The notes: generated by a model from the sequence alone, not told the origin. A stretch of 7,090 nt of DNA from Desulfobacteraceae bacterium (GCA_003819975.1 RPPU01000236.1:1-7090); one strand, 5' to 3'; positions 1 through 5,556 are shown, counted from the stretch's first letter. Program-made: numbers and translations.

Positions 1-2
1 AT

Positions 3-1145
3 CTCTTATATCAATTGCGCGTGCCCTATAATTCGGAAAAAGCATTGGAGATTGCCGAAGACGTAATGCATTTTATTCAGCATGAGTCGCACGAAGGTTC
101 CAAGGCCCTGGCTGAAGAGCGCGGGGTTTTTAGAAACTTCGATAAGAGTATTTTTAAAGACCGCCTGGATAGTCGTTATCGCAATGCCACAACCACTACG
201 ATCGCTCCGACCGGCACGCTCAGCATTATCGCGGGTTGCTCCAGCGGCATTGAACCGCTGTTTGCGCTCAGTTTTATGCGCCGGGTAATGGACAATGACG
301 AACTTTATGAAGTGAACCCTTATTTTGAAAAAGAGGCCAAAGAACGCGGCTTTTACAGCAATGAGCTGATGGACGCGATCGCCCGCTCCGGGACCATTCG
401 GCATGTGGACGGCATTCCGGAAGATGTCAAGCAGGTCTATGTGACGGCTCATGATGTCAGCCCGGAATGGCATGTGCGCATGCAGGCTGCTTTTCAGAAA
501 TATACGGATAATGCCGTTTCCAAGACCGTCAATCTGCCCCGGGACTCCACGATCGAGGATGTTTTAAAAGTCTATAACCTCTCCTATGAGCTCCGTTGCA
601 AAGGGGTTACCATTTACCGGGACGGCAGCAGAGAGCATCAGGTTTTGAGCTATGAAGATAAGGCCAAAAAAGAGACCGGTGTGGATGTTCAAAACCGGCC
701 CGAAACCTTGGAAGGCTTTACTACCAAAGTGTTGACCGGCATGGGCAACCTTTATGTCACGGTTACGGAAATGGACGGCAAGCCTTTTGAGATTTTCGCT
801 ACGATCGGAAAATCAGGCAAATCGACCACAGCCAAAACCGAGGCCATCGGCCGGCTGGTCTCCTTGGCTCTGCGGTCCAATGTGCCGGTAGACAAGATTG
901 TGGAGCAATTAAAAGGCATTTGCGGCGAATACCCGATCTTTCATAAGGACGGCATGGTCCTTTCCATTCCCGACGCCATCAGCAAAGTGCTTGAAAAGCG
1001 GTATATGAGCGGGGAAAAGAATAAGGTCCGGGTTAAAGTGGAAAAGAGTCTGATGGGTGAAACCTGTCCCGAATGCGGCAAGATCATCAGTTTTGAAGAG
1101 GGTTGCATGACCTGCCATTTTTGCGGGTTTTCAAAGTGCGGCTAA
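3..1145 (+). CDS. nrdJ: Adenosylcobalamin-dependent (class II) ribonucleotide reductase, C-terminal part; 5' end outside the window
   Basis: This is the C-terminal 380 codons of a class II ribonucleoside reductase, which uses adenosylcobalamin to make a thiyl radical and reduces ribonucleotides in the cytoplasm with or without oxygen. The frame is open to the left edge: LLYQLRVPYNSEKAL runs through the TTG at 15, so that codon is an internal leucine and not a start. Visible signatures are APTGTLSIIAGCSSGIEP (about nt 204-257, the phosphate-binding strand and loop of the barrel), CKGVTIYRDGSR (about 597-632), a TSCPD domain (about 711-915), and a C-terminal redox/zinc tail with CPEC (about 1064-1075) and CMTCHFCGFSKC (about 1104-1139). 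The radical-site cysteine and the NCE-type motif must lie upstream. The family usually has 700-850 residues, so roughly half is missing only because of the window edge. The stop is TAA at 1143-1145, and the first plausible terminator lies 125 bp downstream. The family assignment is firm. Confidence 0.96.
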   Translation, partial: LLYQLRVPYNSEKALEIAEDVMHFIQHESHEGSKALAEERGVFRNFDKSIFKDRLDSRYRNATTTTIAPTGTLSIIAGCSSGIEPLFALSFMRRVMDNDELYEVNPYFEKEAKERGFYSNELMDAIARSGTIRHVDGIPEDVKQVYVTAHDVSPEWHVRMQAAFQKYTDNAVSKTVNLPRDSTIEDVLKVYNLSYELRCKGVTIYRDGSREHQVLSYEDKAKKETGVDVQNRPETLEGFTTKVLTGMGNLYVTVTEMDGKPFEIFATIGKSGKSTTAKTEAIGRLVSLALRSNVPVDKIVEQLKGICGEYPIFHKDGMVLSIPDAISKVLEKRYMSGEKNKVRVKVEKSLMGETCPECGKIISFEEGCMTCHFCGFSKCG

Positions 1146-1270
1146 ATGTTTTTTTGCAGGATCAAAAAAAATAAATTAAGACCATTCTTTTCGCTAACCA
1201 GAGACAGCCCTATTTATCAACCTGAAATCGCGCTTTGGCGTATATGTATTCAGTAACTCATGGCTCCAAA

Positions 1271-1311
1271 ACAAAGGCCTGTCTCATATGAAACAGGCCT
1301 TTGTTGTTTTT
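1271..1311. terminator. Intrinsic terminator (probably bidirectional)
   Basis: A perfect 12-bp stem, ACAAAGGCCTGT (1271-1282) with ACAGGCCTTTGT (1293-1304), encloses a 10-nt loop. On the plus strand it is followed by TGTTTTT, which suits termination of nrdJ. On the minus strand the stem is followed by a shorter GTTTTGG and lies just past the degraded tRNA copy. It is the only strong terminator between nrdJ and the tRNA region. Confidence 0.8.
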
Positions 1312-1359
1312 GGCTCCCCAGCACGGACTCGAATCCCGCGAAACGCGGAATTAACAGCC
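1311..1359 (-). pseudogene. Degraded tRNA-Asn copy (3' half only)
   Basis: The plus-strand 24-mer at 1310-1333 is identical to 1455-1478, which is the encoded CCA, discriminator, 3' acceptor strand, 3' T-stem strand and T-loop of the intact tRNA-Asn on the minus strand. TTAACAGCC (1351-1359; GGCTGTTAA in RNA sense) also repeats the anticodon loop with its GTT anticodon. The spacing between the two blocks is 17 nt instead of 15. The intervening bases have become a private hairpin (CCGCG 1336-1340 with CGCGG 1344-1348), so the 5' T-stem strand no longer pairs. Nothing resembling the D arm or the 5' acceptor strand follows. It cannot fold as a tRNA. It is either a decayed tandem tRNA unit, since it has its own terminator at 1271-1304, or a 3'-end duplication left by an integration event. 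Confidence 0.75.
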
Positions 1360-1414
1360 TTTCTCAATCTTCTGCATACGGTATTTAATCCTTAATTTCC
1401 GGTCTAAATTTGCA

Positions 1415-1446
1415 TAAAAAAAGCCCGCTCTATTAAGAACGGGCTT
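1415..1446 (-). terminator. Intrinsic terminator of the tRNA-Asn transcript
   Basis: In minus-strand sense a 7-bp stem AAGCCCG / CGGGCTT (1440-1446 with 1421-1427) is followed immediately by a run of T. It starts 10 nt beyond the encoded CCA of tRNA-Asn, the normal place for a single-tRNA terminator. Confidence 0.85.
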
Positions 1447-1455
1447 GTGGTTGGT

Positions 1456-1531
1456 TGGCTCCCCAGCACGGACTCGAACCGCGGACCCAGTGGTTAACAG
1501 CCACTTGCTCTGCCGACTGAGCTACTGGGGA
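1456..1531 (-). tRNA. tRNA-Asn(GTT)
   Basis: A complete 76-nt cloverleaf lies on the minus strand. The acceptor stem is TCCCCAG (1531-1525) with CTGGGGA (1466-1460), followed by discriminator G at 1459 and an encoded CCA at 1458-1456. The D arm carries GCTCAGTCGGCAGAGC. The anticodon stem AGTGG / CCACT encloses CTGTTAA, giving anticodon GTT (plus-strand 1496-1498), which reads Asn codons AAC and AAU. The T arm is CGCGG-TTCGAGT-CCGTG. The G discriminator is the one expected for tRNA-Asn. A dedicated terminator follows and a degenerate copy of the 3' half lies 145 bp further on. No defect is visible. Confidence 0.97.
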
Positions 1532-1537
1532 AAAGTC

Positions 1538-1564
1538 GCAATAGTTAAAAATCTATACTATTGC
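1538..1564. repeat. 8-bp inverted repeat in the tRNA-Asn leader
   Basis: GCAATAGT (1538-1545) and ACTATTGC (1557-1564) are a perfect inverted repeat with an 11-nt AT-rich loop. It ends 7 bp upstream of the mature tRNA 5' end. It would form a hairpin in the precursor leader, or could act as a protein site next to the promoter. The function is inferred only. Confidence 0.5.
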
Positions 1565-1572
1565 GGCCAAAT

Positions 1573-1601
1573 TGTCTAACAAAATCATCTGAAGAGGTCA
1601 A
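1573..1601 (-). promoter_or_regulatory. Possible sigma70-type promoter for tRNA-Asn
   Basis: On the minus strand TTGACC (1601-1596) is followed after 17 bp by TAGACA (1578-1573). The -35 matches 5 of 6 consensus bases and the -10 only 3 of 6. A GC-rich GGCCGC lies just downstream in the discriminator region, as is common for stable-RNA promoters. An alternative -10 is TATAGA at 1557-1552, with TAGACA as its -35 but only 15 bp between them. Confidence 0.35.
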
Positions 1602-1677
1602 TAGAAAAAATAAATTATCGCAAATAATAGAAAATTAGAATGATTTTGTGTTTTTGGGGTGATAAAAAATAATATAC

Positions 1678-1854
1678 GGCCTTGAATCGGTGTTAAAAGC
1701 CACACTCTCGGCAGTAAGTTGGCGAGAAATTGTGGTCCATGATCGGCTGAGTCCCGGGTGGTATGGGATTAGTTGGGTCATGTCATGCAGACTCAAAAGG
1801 GCGCGGTAAGCCCATTGATTACGTAAATTGTTCTCTTAGGATCCAATTTTTTTT
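1678..1854 (+). ncRNA. Candidate structured RNA of unknown family
   Basis: This island is visibly richer in GC than the AT-rich DNA on both sides and has no convincing gene. It folds locally into several elements. A long hairpin pairs CCACA (1700-1704) with TGTGG (1731-1735), and inside it TCTCG (1706-1710) with CGAGA (1723-1727), extendable by CAG/TTG. A second stem pairs TGAGTC (1748-1753) with GACTCA (1790-1795). A third pairs GGGC (1799-1802) with GCCC (1810-1813). A possible promoter, TTGTGT (1646-1651), 18 bp, TAATAT (1670-1675), would start transcription close to 1680. A weak AT-rich hairpin, AAATTG (1825-1830) with CAATTT (1844-1849), runs into eight T (1847-1854) and could end it. 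I could not match it to 6S, SRP, RNase P, tmRNA or a common riboswitch by eye. The strand is inferred from the promoter and T-run. It could also be a remnant of a mobile or coding sequence. Confidence 0.35.
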
Positions 1855-1949
1855 GGGAGAGGCTAATGCTAAAGAAATATTTTTTATCTAATGTGTTAAA
1901 TAAGTTAGTTCATGTTGTCAATTATTACATTGCATTTTAATGTCATACA

Positions 1950-1978
1950 TTGAATTTCATCATGATTCAAAATATCAT
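1950..1978 (+). promoter_or_regulatory. Sigma70-type promoter for the 2023-4207 operon
   Basis: TTGAAT (1950-1955) matches 4 of 6 -35 bases and TATCAT (1973-1978) matches 5 of 6 -10 bases, with the ideal 17-bp spacer, in very AT-rich DNA. The start would be near 1985, giving a leader of about 38 nt that contains the GGAGAG ribosome binding site at 2013-2018. A weaker alternative is TTGTCA (1915-1920) with TAATGT (1938-1943). Confidence 0.5.
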
Positions 1979-2022
1979 TTATCAAACTATAGCGCCTTTC
2001 CATCTCTAATTTGGAGAGAATA

Positions 2023-2533
2023 ATGACTATTTCCAGCGGTGTGGTGATAAAAAATTATGAAAACGGTATAGCCGATGTAAGGATGCAGGAGCAGGATCCC
2101 GGCATTATCGGCGCCCCCGGTTTGAATGTCTGCCACAGTGCAAGCCCCGGTTCGATCGTTGTTACGCAAGCTTTGAACCCAGTCAGGGCCTTGGCCCGGT
2201 GATGAAGTTTCTCTGGAGAAGAGTTCAGAGAGTATTTTAAAAAACTTTTTGGTCTTGATTTTAATTCCATTAGTTGGTTTGGCCACAGGTATTTTTATTG
2301 GTGTGACATTATATCAAAAAACGGTTTTGACCACCTCGGGTGCGATTATTGTTTCAACTTTCGGTTTCGTAATAGGAATTTCCGCCGGCTTTTACATTTA
2401 TAAAAAATTTCTTAAGCATTTTGACCCGGTTATAATCAAAATTATCAAGAAAGGAAGTCAAAAGGGACTTTCAGATCAAGAGGCGGTAACCGGATTTTTA
2501 TTCATTGATAAGTTTTATGGAGAGAAAGCATGA
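2023..2533 (+). pseudogene. RseC/SoxR-reducing-family membrane protein, frameshifted
   Basis: The start is ATG at 2023, with GGAGAG at 2013-2018. The first frame reads MTISSGVVIKNYENGIADV, then IVVTQALNPVRAL, and stops at TGA 2200-2202. The next frame continues as PGDEVSLEKSSESILKNF, then two membrane segments (about nt 2243-2305 and 2333-2395), then a charged tail to TGA at 2531-2533. Dropping one base in the GGCCC at about 2193-2197 joins the two into ALNPVRALPGDEVSLE and a 169-residue protein. That is the RseC architecture: a small N-terminal soluble domain, an ALNP...GD motif and two helices. RseC-type proteins act at the inner membrane with Rnf/Rsx electron transport and SoxR or sigma-E control. 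The family's N-terminal cysteine cluster is reduced to one Cys (codon 2131-2133). The second part (94 codons from TTG 2249) might still be translated. Family assignment is by pattern only. The frameshift could be real or an assembly error. Confidence 0.65.
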
Positions 2534-3384
2534 GCCAAAAAAAGCACGGTCTCTATGTTTCCGAGTTTCCCCGGTCCAACAATTATCACCCGGACTGGGT
2601 CCTGGACAATCAGATGGGTCCTAATGCCCTTTGGCTTATGGAATGGCTTTGCCGGGACTTGGATCTGAAGCCGGGGATGCGGGTTTTGGATTTGGGCTGC
2701 GGAACAGCCATGACGAGTATTTTTTTGGCGCGTGAATTCCAAGTGCAGGTCTGGGCGGCGGATCTCTGGGTCTCTCAGGATGAAAATTGGGAACGGGTCC
2801 GCCAGGCAGGGGTCGCCGATTTGGTTTCCCCGCTCCGGCTCGAGGCGCACAGTCTGCCTTTTGCCGGTGAATTTTTTGACGCCGCGGTAAGCGCGGATTC
2901 CTATCAATATTTTGGAACCGATCTGCTTTATTTGTCTTATCTGGTGCGTTTTCTGAAACCGCAAGGCCGGGTCGGTGTCGTAGTGCCGGGCCTGATGCGG
3001 GCGTTTGAACAAGAGATCCCGGAGCATTTGACCCGGCCGCAATCCAACGGCGCCGCGTTTTGGGAAGAAGATTGCAGCAGTTTTTTGACATTGGAACACT
3101 GGCGAAGCATATGGGAGCAATCGCAACGAGTGGAATTGCTGATCGCCGATACTTTGACGGAGGGCTGGCGCTTTTGGCGTGATTTTGAGCTGGCCGTGGA
3201 GCAGGCCGGTAAAAATCGTTTTTCATCGGCTGCCGAAGCCTTGACCGCGGACCAGGGCCGTTTTATCGGCTTTATCCGCCTGATCGGGGCCCGCAAATCC
3301 GGGCAAGCCAACGTCAACCTGTATGATCCCGGCCTGATTGCGGCTATGGAAAAGGCCGGCGCTTTTTCAAACAAATCGAGTTAA
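2530..3384 (+). CDS. Class I SAM-dependent methyltransferase
   Basis: This 284-residue cytoplasmic protein has a Rossmann-type methyltransferase core. Motif I is VLDLGCGTA (residues 52-60), the SAM-binding loop. The acidic end of strand 2 is AADLW with D78. EAHSLPF (105-111) precedes FFDAAVSADSYQYFG (115-129), motif IV/post-IV. LKPQGRVGVVVPG follows as the strand 5 region. The N-terminus carries a distinctive SEFPRSNNYHPDWVLDNQMGPNALWL block (split here as residues 11-36) shared by one subfamily of uncharacterised methyltransferases. The C-terminal third is Trp-rich and may be a substrate lid. The ATG overlaps the stop of the RseC-like reading frame (ATGA) and has GGAGAG at 2519-2524, so it is probably translationally coupled. 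The HEAT-repeat gene follows after 19 bp. The substrate is unknown; a small molecule or quinone is as likely as a macromolecule. A second in-frame Met is not needed to explain the alignment. Confidence 0.9.
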   Translation: MSQKKHGLYVSEFPRSNNYHPDWVLDNQMGPNALWLMEWLCRDLDLKPGMRVLDLGCGTAMTSIFLAREFQVQVWAADLWVSQDENWERVRQAGVADLVSPLRLEAHSLPFAGEFFDAAVSADSYQYFGTDLLYLSYLVRFLKPQGRVGVVVPGLMRAFEQEIPEHLTRPQSNGAAFWEEDCSSFLTLEHWRSIWEQSQRVELLIADTLTEGWRFWRDFELAVEQAGKNRFSSAAEALTADQGRFIGFIRLIGARKSGQANVNLYDPGLIAAMEKAGAFSNKSS

Positions 3385-3403
3385 TTGAATCAGGAGGAGA
3401 AGG

Positions 3404-4207
3404 ATGAGCCTTAAAATACTGCAGGATACGGAATCCTGGACTTGGCCGGAAAATGCAGCGGAAAAAATATTGGCGGTCCTGCGCGACGTTCAGGCCCCGG
3501 TATCCGAACGCTTGCTTGCGGCCGATCTGGCCGGGAATTCCACCGTGATCAATGATGCCTTGGCCGATGCATTACTGGAGACCGCGAGCAATCAGGGACC
3601 GGAAGATCTGCGCGCGCAAGCCGCCATTGCACTGGGACCGGCTCTTGAATATGCTTATCTTGACGATTTTGAAGATCCCGACGATCTGCCGCCGATTTCA
3701 GAGGAGACTTATCATAAGATCCAGGAAACTCTTCAGAAACTATTCATGGATTCCTCTGTTCCCAAAGAAGTGCGACGCCGGACCCTTGAGGCTGCGGTGC
3801 GCAGCCCCCAAGATTGGCATATCGAGGCAATCCGGACCGCTTATGCGAACCCGGATGACTCCTGGAAGCTTACCGCTGTTTTTTGTATGCGTTTTGTACG
3901 CGGGTTTAAGGATCAGATTCTTGAGGCCTTGAAAAGCAAAAACAAAGACATTCACTACGAAGCGGTTTGCGCCGCAGGGGACTCGGAACTGGAAGAGGCT
4001 TGGCTGCATATCTCAAGCCTGATCACATCAAAAAAGACCGAAAAATCCTTGTTACTGGCCGCCATTGACGCGGTCTCCATCATTCGTCCGCGCGAAGCAG
4101 GGCTGCTCTTGGGCGACCTTATCGATCATAAAGATCAAGACATTGTCGATGCCGCTTACGAAGCCATATCCATGGCCGAAGGGTTTGCGGAAATCGATCC
4201 GGATTAA
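3404..4207 (+). CDS. HEAT-repeat domain protein
   Basis: This 267-residue, acidic, all-helical soluble protein starts at ATG 3404 behind a near-perfect AGGAGG (3392-3397). There is no signal peptide or membrane segment. Helical-pair repeats of HEAT type run through most of the length. They are clearest at LRAQAAIALGPALEYA, PKEVRRRTLEAAVRSP, WKLTAVFCMRFVRG, IHYEAVCAAGD, SLLLAAIDAVSIIRPREAG and IVDAAYEAISMAEG. An acidic insertion, DDFEDPDDLPP, interrupts the early repeats at about residues 86-96. HEAT scaffolds bind other proteins and no catalytic motif is present, so it probably has a scaffolding or regulatory role. It is the last gene of the operon, 19 bp behind the methyltransferase. That spacing makes a joint function plausible but unproven. 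The gene ends 93 bp before the convergent hsp20 stop. Confidence 0.85.
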   Translation: MSLKILQDTESWTWPENAAEKILAVLRDVQAPVSERLLAADLAGNSTVINDALADALLETASNQGPEDLRAQAAIALGPALEYAYLDDFEDPDDLPPISEETYHKIQETLQKLFMDSSVPKEVRRRTLEAAVRSPQDWHIEAIRTAYANPDDSWKLTAVFCMRFVRGFKDQILEALKSKNKDIHYEAVCAAGDSELEEAWLHISSLITSKKTEKSLLLAAIDAVSIIRPREAGLLLGDLIDHKDQDIVDAAYEAISMAEGFAEIDPD

Positions 4208-4231
4208 GCAGAGGACGATCTCCCCCTGAAC

Positions 4232-4278
4232 GTAGAGACATACCCGTAGAGATATTCAATATCTCTACGGGCCTCTAC
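4232..4278. repeat. Nested palindrome, REP-like (GTAG type)
   Basis: A 29-bp perfect palindrome (14 bp per arm around C4257) spans 4243-4271, CCCGTAGAGATATT with AATATCTCTACGGG. An outer pair GTAGAG (4232-4237) with CTCTAC (4273-4278) encloses it. CGTAGAGA also occurs twice in the same direction (4231-4238 and 4245-4252). No T-run follows on either strand, so it is not a textbook terminator, although it lies midway between two convergent operons. A GTAG tetranucleotide next to a palindrome is the hallmark of REP elements moved by RAYT transposases. No RAYT gene is in the window. Confidence 0.6.
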
Positions 4279-4300
4279 CGATCCCTTGACCCCTCGTTAT

Positions 4301-4711
4301 TTACCCGGCTTTCACCGCGATCTTGCGCGGAGTAGCCGCTTCTACTTTGGGCAACCGCAGACGCAACACACCGTCGCGCAATTCGGCTTCGATCTTGGCC
4401 TGGTCGATCAGATTGGATAATGTGAATTTGCGGAAATACCGGCCGATGCGGTACTCCTTGAGGACCGCGACTTCTCCGGCATTTTCCTGCGGCTCCACGT
4501 CGCCGGTTAAAGTCAACACATCTTCGCGCAGGTCGATATTCAAATGTTTGGTTTTTACGCCGGGCATATCCGCCAACAGGGTGATTTCATTTTCATTCTC
4601 GAAAATATCCACGGCCGGAGTAAAGACCGGACCGGTCCGGGTGAGTTCTGCCGATGGCGCCATTTCGGTTTTTTCTTTGGCCTGTAAGGCTTTGCTTTCT
4701 TTTTCAGTCAT
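4301..4711 (-). CDS. Hsp20 / small heat-shock protein (second of two)
   Basis: This is a 136-residue small heat-shock protein, an ATP-independent cytoplasmic chaperone that holds unfolding proteins in large oligomers. A short charged N-terminal arm (about 1-30) leads into an alpha-crystallin domain (about 31-130). It begins AVDIFENENEITLLADMPGV, contains VLTLTGDVE and RYFRKFTL, and ends with the diagnostic A/R-x-x-x-G-V-L motif, here LRDGVLRLRLPK. The C-terminal tail has KIAV, the I-x-I/V motif that docks between dimers. The start is ATG at 4711 with GGAGGG at 4723-4718. It lies 45 bp behind the other hsp20 gene on the same strand, with a perfect hairpin in the gap. The two proteins differ clearly in sequence, so they are not a recent duplication and may co-assemble. 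Confidence 0.95.
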   Translation of the reverse strand: MTEKESKALQAKEKTEMAPSAELTRTGPVFTPAVDIFENENEITLLADMPGVKTKHLNIDLREDVLTLTGDVEPQENAGEVAVLKEYRIGRYFRKFTLSNLIDQAKIEAELRDGVLRLRLPKVEAATPRKIAVKAG

Positions 4712-4727
4712 GGTTTTCCCTCCTTCT

Positions 4728-4749
4728 CGCTATCACGTCCGTGATAGCG
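4728..4749. repeat. Perfect hairpin between the two hsp20 genes
   Basis: CGCTATCAC (4728-4736) and GTGATAGCG (4741-4749) form a 9-bp stem with a 4-nt loop. In the minus-strand mRNA it sits 8 nt after the first hsp20 stop and its base is 4 nt upstream of the GGAGGG ribosome binding site of the second. There is no T-run, so it is not a terminator. A role in mRNA processing, in stability, or in tuning the second gene's expression is possible. Confidence 0.6.
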
Positions 4750-4756
4750 TTTACCA

Positions 4757-5209
4757 TTAAGCAGCCTGAATCGTGATTTGCCGCGGTTTGGCTTCATCGG
4801 CCTTGGGTAAAGTCACGGTCAGAATGCCTTCGCCGCTGCGGGCCGCCACTTTTGTCGTATTTATTGGAGCCGGTAAGGTGATGATCCGGCTGAATTTACC
4901 CGATTCTCTTTCACGGCGATGATATTTGACATTGTCTTTTTCTTCAGGGATTTTTCGTTCACCGGAAAGTGAAAGGGTGTTGCCGGTCACGGAAATCTCA
5001 ATATCACCCGCTTTGATGCCGGGCAATTCGGCGCGGATATGATAATGATCCATATCTTCGGTAACATTCACGAGCGGGAAAACGCCCGATCCGGTCATGG
5101 CCTCGCGACCTTCCGTGAAACCGTTCGATAACCATTCCATTTGCCGGCGTAATCGATCAAACTCATTATAATCCCAAGCCGGTCCTCCGCTTAATTTTCT
5201 GAAAATCAT
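4757..5209 (-). CDS. Hsp20 / small heat-shock protein (first of two)
   Basis: This is a 150-residue small heat-shock protein and the upstream gene of the hsp20 pair. The N-terminal arm (about 1-44) holds an amphipathic DRLRRQMEWL stretch typical of these proteins. The alpha-crystallin domain (about 45-140) shows LVNVTEDMDHYHIRAELPGI, NTLSLSGERK, YHRRERESGKFSRIITLP and the G-I-L motif in SGEGILTVTLPKA. The tail ends RQITIQAA with the I-x-I docking motif. The start is ATG at 5209 behind a strong AAAGGAGG (5225-5218). I see no CIRCE (HrcA) repeat and no clear sigma32-type promoter upstream, so heat control cannot be read from the sequence. A weak minus-strand promoter, TTCAAA (5334-5329), 16 bp, TAAATT (5312-5307), is possible. 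Confidence 0.96.
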   Translation of the reverse strand: MIFRKLSGGPAWDYNEFDRLRRQMEWLSNGFTEGREAMTGSGVFPLVNVTEDMDHYHIRAELPGIKAGDIEISVTGNTLSLSGERKIPEEKDNVKYHRRERESGKFSRIITLPAPINTTKVAARSGEGILTVTLPKADEAKPRQITIQAA

Positions 5210-5463
5210 AATTTTTTCCTCCTTTACAAGCGTTTAATCGTTTTTGACAAAATCGTCCTGACAACTTCTTGCGTTTTTTTAAAGCTTGAAGCAGACGAGC
5301 AGATCTAATTTAGTTTAGAAATGAAGAGTTTGAATCAGTGCGTTCTAGGTAACTTCAGCGCAACCTGCCCATCCTTTATAAAAAACATAGAGCAAGAATA
5401 TAAAATAAACTTGGATATCCAAAAAGCAGTTATAGGTCGTTAGCGCTTAAAAAAAAATAAGCA

Positions 5464-5512
5464 TGGTGAAAAACCTGTCAAGGGGTTTGAATGGTTCAAC
5501 TGTAAATCACCA
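5464..5512. repeat. Nested inverted repeats upstream of selB
   Basis: TGGTGA (5464-5469) pairs with TCACCA (5507-5512). Inside, AAACC (5471-5475) pairs with GGTTT (5484-5488), or alternatively TTGAA (5487-5491) with TTCAA (5495-5499). The two inner options overlap by two bases, so the fold could switch. The strand and any role are unknown. Confidence 0.4.
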
Positions 5513-5556
5513 GGATATGCATCAAGGTTCACCTCCAATAGGGTTTGAAACCGGCC

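Noticed and set aside
15..17. TTG as the start codon of the ribonucleotide reductase
   Set aside because: The frame stays open to the left edge and LLYQL before RVPYNSEKAL fits the family, so the gene simply begins outside the window.
1271..1478. CRISPR array suggested by repeated 24-mer and hairpins
   Set aside because: There are only two copies, the repeat is the 3' end of a tRNA, and the interval is 121 bp of unrelated sequence with a terminator.
1666..1809. Open frame on the plus strand across the structured island (ends TAA at 1807-1809)
   Set aside because: It has no ATG, no ribosome binding site, only about 40 codons from the GTG at 1690, and coincides with strong RNA stems. A short minus-strand frame ending in CRECGF is open as well, so openness is not informative here.
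2190..2200. Programmed ribosomal frameshift in the RseC-like gene
   Set aside because: TTGGCCCGG is not a recognised slippery heptamer and no pseudoknot or internal Shine-Dalgarno of the usual spacing is evident.
2200..2202. TGA inside the RseC-like gene read as selenocysteine, given selB nearby
   Set aside because: A second TGA follows directly and the same-frame continuation does not resemble the family, whereas the +1 neighbouring frame continues the protein well. A frameshift explains it better.
2515..3374. Long minus-strand frames opposite the methyltransferase
   Set aside because: They are arginine/proline-rich, overlap one another, have no ribosome binding sites and lie opposite a gene with clear SAM-binding motifs.
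4243..4271. Palindrome as an intrinsic terminator for both convergent operons
   Set aside because: The stem is strong but no T-run follows on either strand, and the extra GTAG arms fit a REP-like element better. A Rho-independent role cannot be fully excluded.
5210..5400. CIRCE/HrcA operator or sigma32 promoter upstream of hsp20
   Set aside because: No TTAGCACTC-N9-GAGTGCTAA repeat and no CCCCAT-type -10 was seen.
5321..5443. 40-codon frame starting at ATG 5321 in the hsp20-selB spacer
   Set aside because: There is no Shine-Dalgarno and no recognisable domain, and the composition matches the surrounding spacer. A frame this short is expected by chance.
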